NCBI GenBank assembly: GCA_030655095.1
Contig: JAURWF010000063.1
Span: 1-9,231 of the forward strand
Direction: 5' to 3'
Origin: a bacterium
GTDB taxonomy: Bacteria > Patescibacteriota > Patescibacteriia > Patescibacteriales > GWC2-42-12
DNA length: 9,231 bases
In this document: positions 6,465 through 9,231 of the stretch, in pieces
Layout of the letters: the number at the start of each line of letters is the position of its first letter
Position numbering within the stretch: position 1 is the first letter of the stretch
Notes under the pieces: generated by a model
What the model was told of the DNA's origin: nothing
Seen by the model: only the letters and a program-made list of their open reading frames with translations
Databases searched by the model: none
Made by a program: the position numbers and the translations under genes

Positions 6465-7203
6465 AGAAAAATTAATTTTGCTTAATAAAAAGTTAAAATA
6501 TCCTTTAGCTATCGCTGAAAAAGATTATTTTTTGGCTTTGGTATCTAAAATTATTTTCAATTCCAAAATAAAAAATAAATTAATATTTAAAGGTGGAACT
6601 GCCTTACACCATATTTATTTGCCTCAGTTGAGATTTTCTGAAGATTTGGATTTTTCTAGCAATGCATCTAAAATAGAATTGGATGAAATAAAAAATATTT
6701 TTATTGATTATGATTTTTTAAAAGTTAAAAAAGATTATGTTTCCGGAGCAACAGTTAAGATAGAAAAATTACAATATGTTGGTCCATTAAATCAACCAAA
6801 TTCACTTAAAATAGAAATAGATTTTTTACAAAATGTAGTCTTGTCTCCGCTTGAGTTGGATTATAAAAATGTTTATGGCGTAAAAACAAAGGTTAAAGTT
6901 ATGGATATTAGAGAAATTACGGCTGAGAAAATAAGAGCGATGAACGATCGCATTCGTTATCGGGATTTTTATGATTTTGCAATGATTATGAAAAAATTAA
7001 ATGTTAATATAATCGAAGTTATTAATTTGGTAAAACAAAAAGAAATAAGAAAAGCTATTTCCAAAAAAAATATTTTAGAAAATTGGAAATTAGCTAGACA
7101 GGAAAAACAGCAAGAATTTTCAAGTATTTTTTATTTTGAAGAAATAGCTGATAAGGAAGTTGAGAAATGGCTCAAAAAATTAGATTTTATTGAGATAAAG
7201 TAA
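6442..7203 (+). CDS. abiEii: AbiEii-family nucleotidyltransferase toxin
   Basis: This 253-residue protein is the toxin of the AbiE pair and belongs to the DNA polymerase beta-like nucleotidyltransferase superfamily. Family members arrest growth, probably by adding nucleotides to RNA targets; tRNA is the target in characterised relatives. Motifs visible are KGGTAL (50-55), then RFSEDLDF (64-71) with metal-binding D68 and D70, a third acidic position D127 in KIEIDF, and the C-terminal EKIRAMNDRIRYRDFYDF (162-179) typical of AbiEii. All expected catalytic residues are present, so the toxin looks active. I chose ATG 6442; the next codon, 6445, is also ATG, and an upstream ATG at 6421 would add seven residues. 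The overlap with abiEi, whose stop is at 6462-6464, suggests translational coupling. In phage-bearing hosts such systems can act by abortive infection; whether this one does cannot be told from the sequence. Confidence 0.9.
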   Translation: MMIELLNREKLILLNKKLKYPLAIAEKDYFLALVSKIIFNSKIKNKLIFKGGTALHHIYLPQLRFSEDLDFSSNASKIELDEIKNIFIDYDFLKVKKDYVSGATVKIEKLQYVGPLNQPNSLKIEIDFLQNVVLSPLELDYKNVYGVKTKVKVMDIREITAEKIRAMNDRIRYRDFYDFAMIMKKLNVNIIEVINLVKQKEIRKAISKKNILENWKLARQEKQQEFSSIFYFEEIADKEVEKWLKKLDFIEIK

Positions 7204-7272
7204 GCTTTTATTTTAATGACGATAGAATTGAAGAAAAAATGTAATGGTTTATAAATTTATAAGGATACACTA

Positions 7273-7569
7273 TTGGCATTATTACAGTATTGTGTAAGAG
7301 GTAAAAATAGAGAAGAATTATTTCGTCAAATAAAAAATAAAAAAATAACTTTGGAATTAAAATCAAAATTATTAAAAGATTTAAAAATATTAGACATCGG
7401 AAGCGGAAAATGGGGTGAGTTTGTAGAGAGTATACAAAATTTAGGAGCAAAAGCAATTGGTATTGACCCGCAAGCGCAAAATCTTAGTGGCGCTAATCCA
7501 AACGCGAGGACTTATCCCGCGCGTCGCGCAGCAGGACTAAATCCAATTAATGCATTAAGATATGAGTAA
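7273..7569 (+). pseudogene. Chimeric frame: methyltransferase start fused to permease tail
   Basis: This 98-residue open frame joins two unrelated pieces. Residues 1-79 resemble the beginning of a class I SAM-dependent methyltransferase, with motif I ILDIGSGKWGEF (39-50) and the acidic strand end AIGIDPQ (61-67). The rest of the fold, including the catalytic part, is gone. Residues 81-98 are YPARRAAGLNPINALRYE, the end of an FtsX/MacB-type permease. Neither half can function alone. The only start is TTG 7273, but AAGGA at 7261-7265 lies seven bases upstream, the best ribosome-binding site in the window, so a product could be made. A different frame from ATG 7244 (MVYKFIRIHYWHYYSIV, then stop) may be the original methyltransferase start, separated from the rest by a frameshift. 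The gene lies 69 bp after abiEii. Confidence 0.65.
7512..7569 (+). repeat. Direct repeat copy 2, permease 3' end flanking AbiE (right)
   Basis: This is the right-hand partner of 5307-5364, offset by 2205 bp and in the same orientation. It encodes YPARRAAGLNPINALRYE plus TAA and preserves the palindrome gcgcgtcgcgc (7520-7530). Unlike the left copy, it has no permease sequence upstream: similarity stops at about 7512, where the methyltransferase fragment begins. Six differences over 58 bp mean the two copies are not a fresh duplication of each other. Confidence 0.8.
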
Positions 7570-7625
7570 TAGAAAGAATCTGAATATGAATTTATTTTTT
7601 AATATTAATTTTTAATTTAAAATTT

Positions 7626-9092
7626 ATGAATAAAGAAAACAATTTAGTGGAAACTATTTTAAGAGAAGTAAAAGTAAGTGGAGAAAATTCTCCAGAGTTT
7701 GTTTTAATTGCCAAGTTAGCTGAAGAGTATTTAAATAAAAAAGAAACAACAGGAGATGAATTTAATGAAATTATAAAAGCCGAATTTTATAAAAGTCGTC
7801 CTGATTTTAAAGAAGCTGAGGATAATCGTTTAAAAATAGATAAAAAGTTACAAGAGATAGGTGAAAAAATAGAAAACCTGTTTGATTTTGTTGATTTTAA
7901 AAAAATGTATTTGTATAATCAAGCAGATTTTATTAGGGATATAATAAAAAAATTAAAATTATTAGAGGAGATGGATTCTGAGAAAGAAAATGGGGGAAAA
8001 GAATATTATTTTAATGAAGATATTATTGGAAATATAAGACAAATCCTAAATTATTTAAAGGATAAAAAAATTTCAAATAAAGAATTATCAGATAAATTTC
8101 GTGAAATCGATGATTTAATTTGTAAAATAGGACAAAAATCAAGAATAGTTGAAAATACTGATTTAGCAGAGGTGAAAGAAAATATAAAAAATAATTCTTT
8201 AAATGAGTTTGTACTAATTGATGAAAAGCAAAACCATGAAGACTGTTTAAGTTCTATTTCTTTTCAATTAGAGGAATTTTGTTTATTAGTTGATAAACTT
8301 AGAGAAATACAAAGCAGAACACATGAAGAATCATCAGTTTTTGAGGAAGAATTTTTTCCTAAATTATTATCAGCTTTAGAAGCAAATGAAGTAGAAATTA
8401 TTAAATTAATAAATAATTTTAATCTTTTAGAAGAACAGAGAAAAAAAATAGATATAAAGTTTCCTATTTTAAATATTGAAAAAGAAGTACTTAAACCAGG
8501 AGCTGAAACTTTACCTATTCATGCTTTAATGGGTATATTATCGATGAAAGAAAGTGGAACTAAAACAGAATTATTAAAAAGAATGAGTAGCAGAATAAAT
8601 AGTGAATTTTTAATCAAAAATAGTCTTTTTAAAAAAGAACTAGGGGATGAAAAGTTAAGTACAAATTTAGAGATTGTGGAAATTTTTACAGATAAAAAGA
8701 GCTCACTTTTTAAAGATTTTTTACAAAAACAACCTCATTCTTGTGTTTCTTTGGAGTTTGTGGCTAGTCAGGTACCAGAAAGTTTTAAATTAACAAAATA
8801 TAGAAGTTATGAAGAAATAAGCGAGTCTTTTTTTAGATCTCATGTAGCATATAACAAATTTCCTAAGATAGAAAATGAGAGTAAAAAAGAAGTTCTAAAA
8901 AAATATCAGGAAGATGATCCTAATTTCGGATGGGCTTTTAAATTACCCGATGTTTTTTTTACTCCGGATAATAAAGAGGACGCAGAAAAGGCATTAGCGA
9001 GACAAAATGATGGTTTAATGATTGATATGTATTGTCATACCAAAATAGAAGGGGAAGATTTTTATTTTATTCAAGCAAAAATAAGCAATTAA
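7626..9092 (+). CDS. Hypothetical protein, 488 residues, mostly helical
   Basis: I do not recognise this protein as a whole. It is acidic and lysine-rich, has no signal peptide or membrane segment, and is predicted cytoplasmic. The first ~275 residues are rich in long charged helices with likely coiled coils near 60-85, 100-165 and 240-275. The region 290-410 is more mixed and looks like a folded domain (for example PGAETLPIHALMGILSMKES). The C-terminus holds GWAFKLPDVFFTPD (435-448), then an aspartate in NDGLMIDMY (D467), and ends FYFIQAKISN. A strand with Asp followed about 16 residues later by QxK recalls the core of Mrr-like PD-(D/E)xK nucleases, but the match is weak and the protein stops directly after it. 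No Shine-Dalgarno precedes ATG 7626. The stop codon overlaps the Fic frame, so the C-terminus may be truncated. Base composition matches its neighbours. Confidence 0.8.
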   Translation: MNKENNLVETILREVKVSGENSPEFVLIAKLAEEYLNKKETTGDEFNEIIKAEFYKSRPDFKEAEDNRLKIDKKLQEIGEKIENLFDFVDFKKMYLYNQADFIRDIIKKLKLLEEMDSEKENGGKEYYFNEDIIGNIRQILNYLKDKKISNKELSDKFREIDDLICKIGQKSRIVENTDLAEVKENIKNNSLNEFVLIDEKQNHEDCLSSISFQLEEFCLLVDKLREIQSRTHEESSVFEEEFFPKLLSALEANEVEIIKLINNFNLLEEQRKKIDIKFPILNIEKEVLKPGAETLPIHALMGILSMKESGTKTELLKRMSSRINSEFLIKNSLFKKELGDEKLSTNLEIVEIFTDKKSSLFKDFLQKQPHSCVSLEFVASQVPESFKLTKYRSYEEISESFFRSHVAYNKFPKIENESKKEVLKKYQEDDPNFGWAFKLPDVFFTPDNKEDAEKALARQNDGLMIDMYCHTKIEGEDFYFIQAKISN

Positions 9093-9231
9093 GTGAGAAT
9101 AAAGACATAAATCCAGTTATTGCTGCTGGTATAGTTCATCAAGAAATTGCTGCTATTCATCCGTTTTCTGATGGTAATGGTCGCACAGCACGCGCTTTAG
9201 CCACTTTAATTCTTTATCAACGTGGTTATGA
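9089..9231 (+). CDS. Fic-domain protein fragment, both ends incomplete
   Basis: The frame encodes LSENKDINPVIAAGIVHQ and then EIAAIHPFSDGNGRTAR, which contains the complete Fic motif HPFx(D/E)GNGRxxR with catalytic histidine at 9158-9160. Fic proteins transfer AMP or other phosphate-containing groups to target proteins and often act as toxins or regulators. Family similarity begins at about 9089. Upstream, the same frame is open only to the TGA at 9023-9025 and runs antiparallel in meaning to the end of the 488-residue gene. No ATG is available, only TTG 9032. The usual ~100-200 N-terminal residues, including any inhibitory helix on that side, are therefore missing. It looks like a gene cut by the same rearrangement that placed the 488-residue gene beside it. 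The 3' end lies outside the window. Confidence 0.8.

Noticed and set aside
6118..7456. Minus-strand open frames of 61 codons (6118-6303) and 82 codons (7208-7456)
   Set aside because: The first lies antisense to conserved abiEi sequence. The second covers the methyltransferase motif on the other strand. Both are hydrophobic shadows of AT-rich DNA.
1..9231. Possible alternative genetic code (UGA as glycine), prompted by the absence of TGA among the stop codons used
   Set aside because: More than 2,200 codons of recognised genes contain no in-frame TGA, and conserved glycines use GGN. Preference for TAA is normal in AT-rich DNA.

Overview
The window is AT-rich bacterial DNA read with the standard genetic code. 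Three things suggest a Candidate Phyla Radiation (Patescibacteria/Parcubacteria-like) or similar small AT-rich genome. These are the ABC exporter ending in LWELQAGGFIQ, the FtsX/MacB-type permease tails ending in YPARRAAGLNPI(D/N)ALRYE, and an AbiE toxin-antitoxin pair. The lineage is inferred from family resemblance and was not tested. Almost no start codon has a Shine-Dalgarno sequence.

Left part (1-5018), all on the minus strand and mostly core genes. In transcription order it holds a half-size ABC exporter (3258-5018), a 70-residue protein of unknown function (2964-3176) and a three-domain DNA polymerase I (1-2794). The polymerase runs off the left edge about 26 residues short of its expected end. 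It carries an in-frame insertion of about 32 residues, with a 24-bp tandem repeat, inside its proofreading domain. A GC-rich palindromic repeat lies between the 70-residue gene and polA.

Middle part (about 5060-7625), a patchwork of gene fragments around an intact toxin-antitoxin module. It starts with a frameshifted C-terminal scrap of an IS30-like transposase (minus strand). That scrap abuts the last ~60 codons of an FtsX/MacB-type permease (plus strand). Next come 330 bp of mostly non-coding AT-rich sequence with a microsatellite and a promoter, then abiEi and abiEii (5691-7203), overlapping and apparently intact. After them is a chimeric reading frame: the first ~80 residues resemble the start of a SAM-dependent methyltransferase, and the last 18 are a second copy of the permease tail. 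The two tail copies (5307-5364 and 7512-7569) are direct repeats flanking the AbiE module, which suggests it arrived, or was trapped, by recombination at the 3' end of a permease gene.

Right part (7626-9231). A 488-residue protein that I do not recognise ends in a segment faintly like the core of a PD-(D/E)xK nuclease of the QxK type. Its stop codon overlaps a second frame encoding a Fic-domain core (HPFSDGNGRTAR) that lacks its own N-terminal part and runs off the right edge.

Overall the left third looks like stable housekeeping sequence and the rest like a rearranged accessory region. Toxin-antitoxin genes (AbiE and possibly Fic) and one orphan gene sit there among broken pieces of transposase, permease and methyltransferase. 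Chimeric junctions in a metagenome assembly cannot be excluded from the sequence alone.
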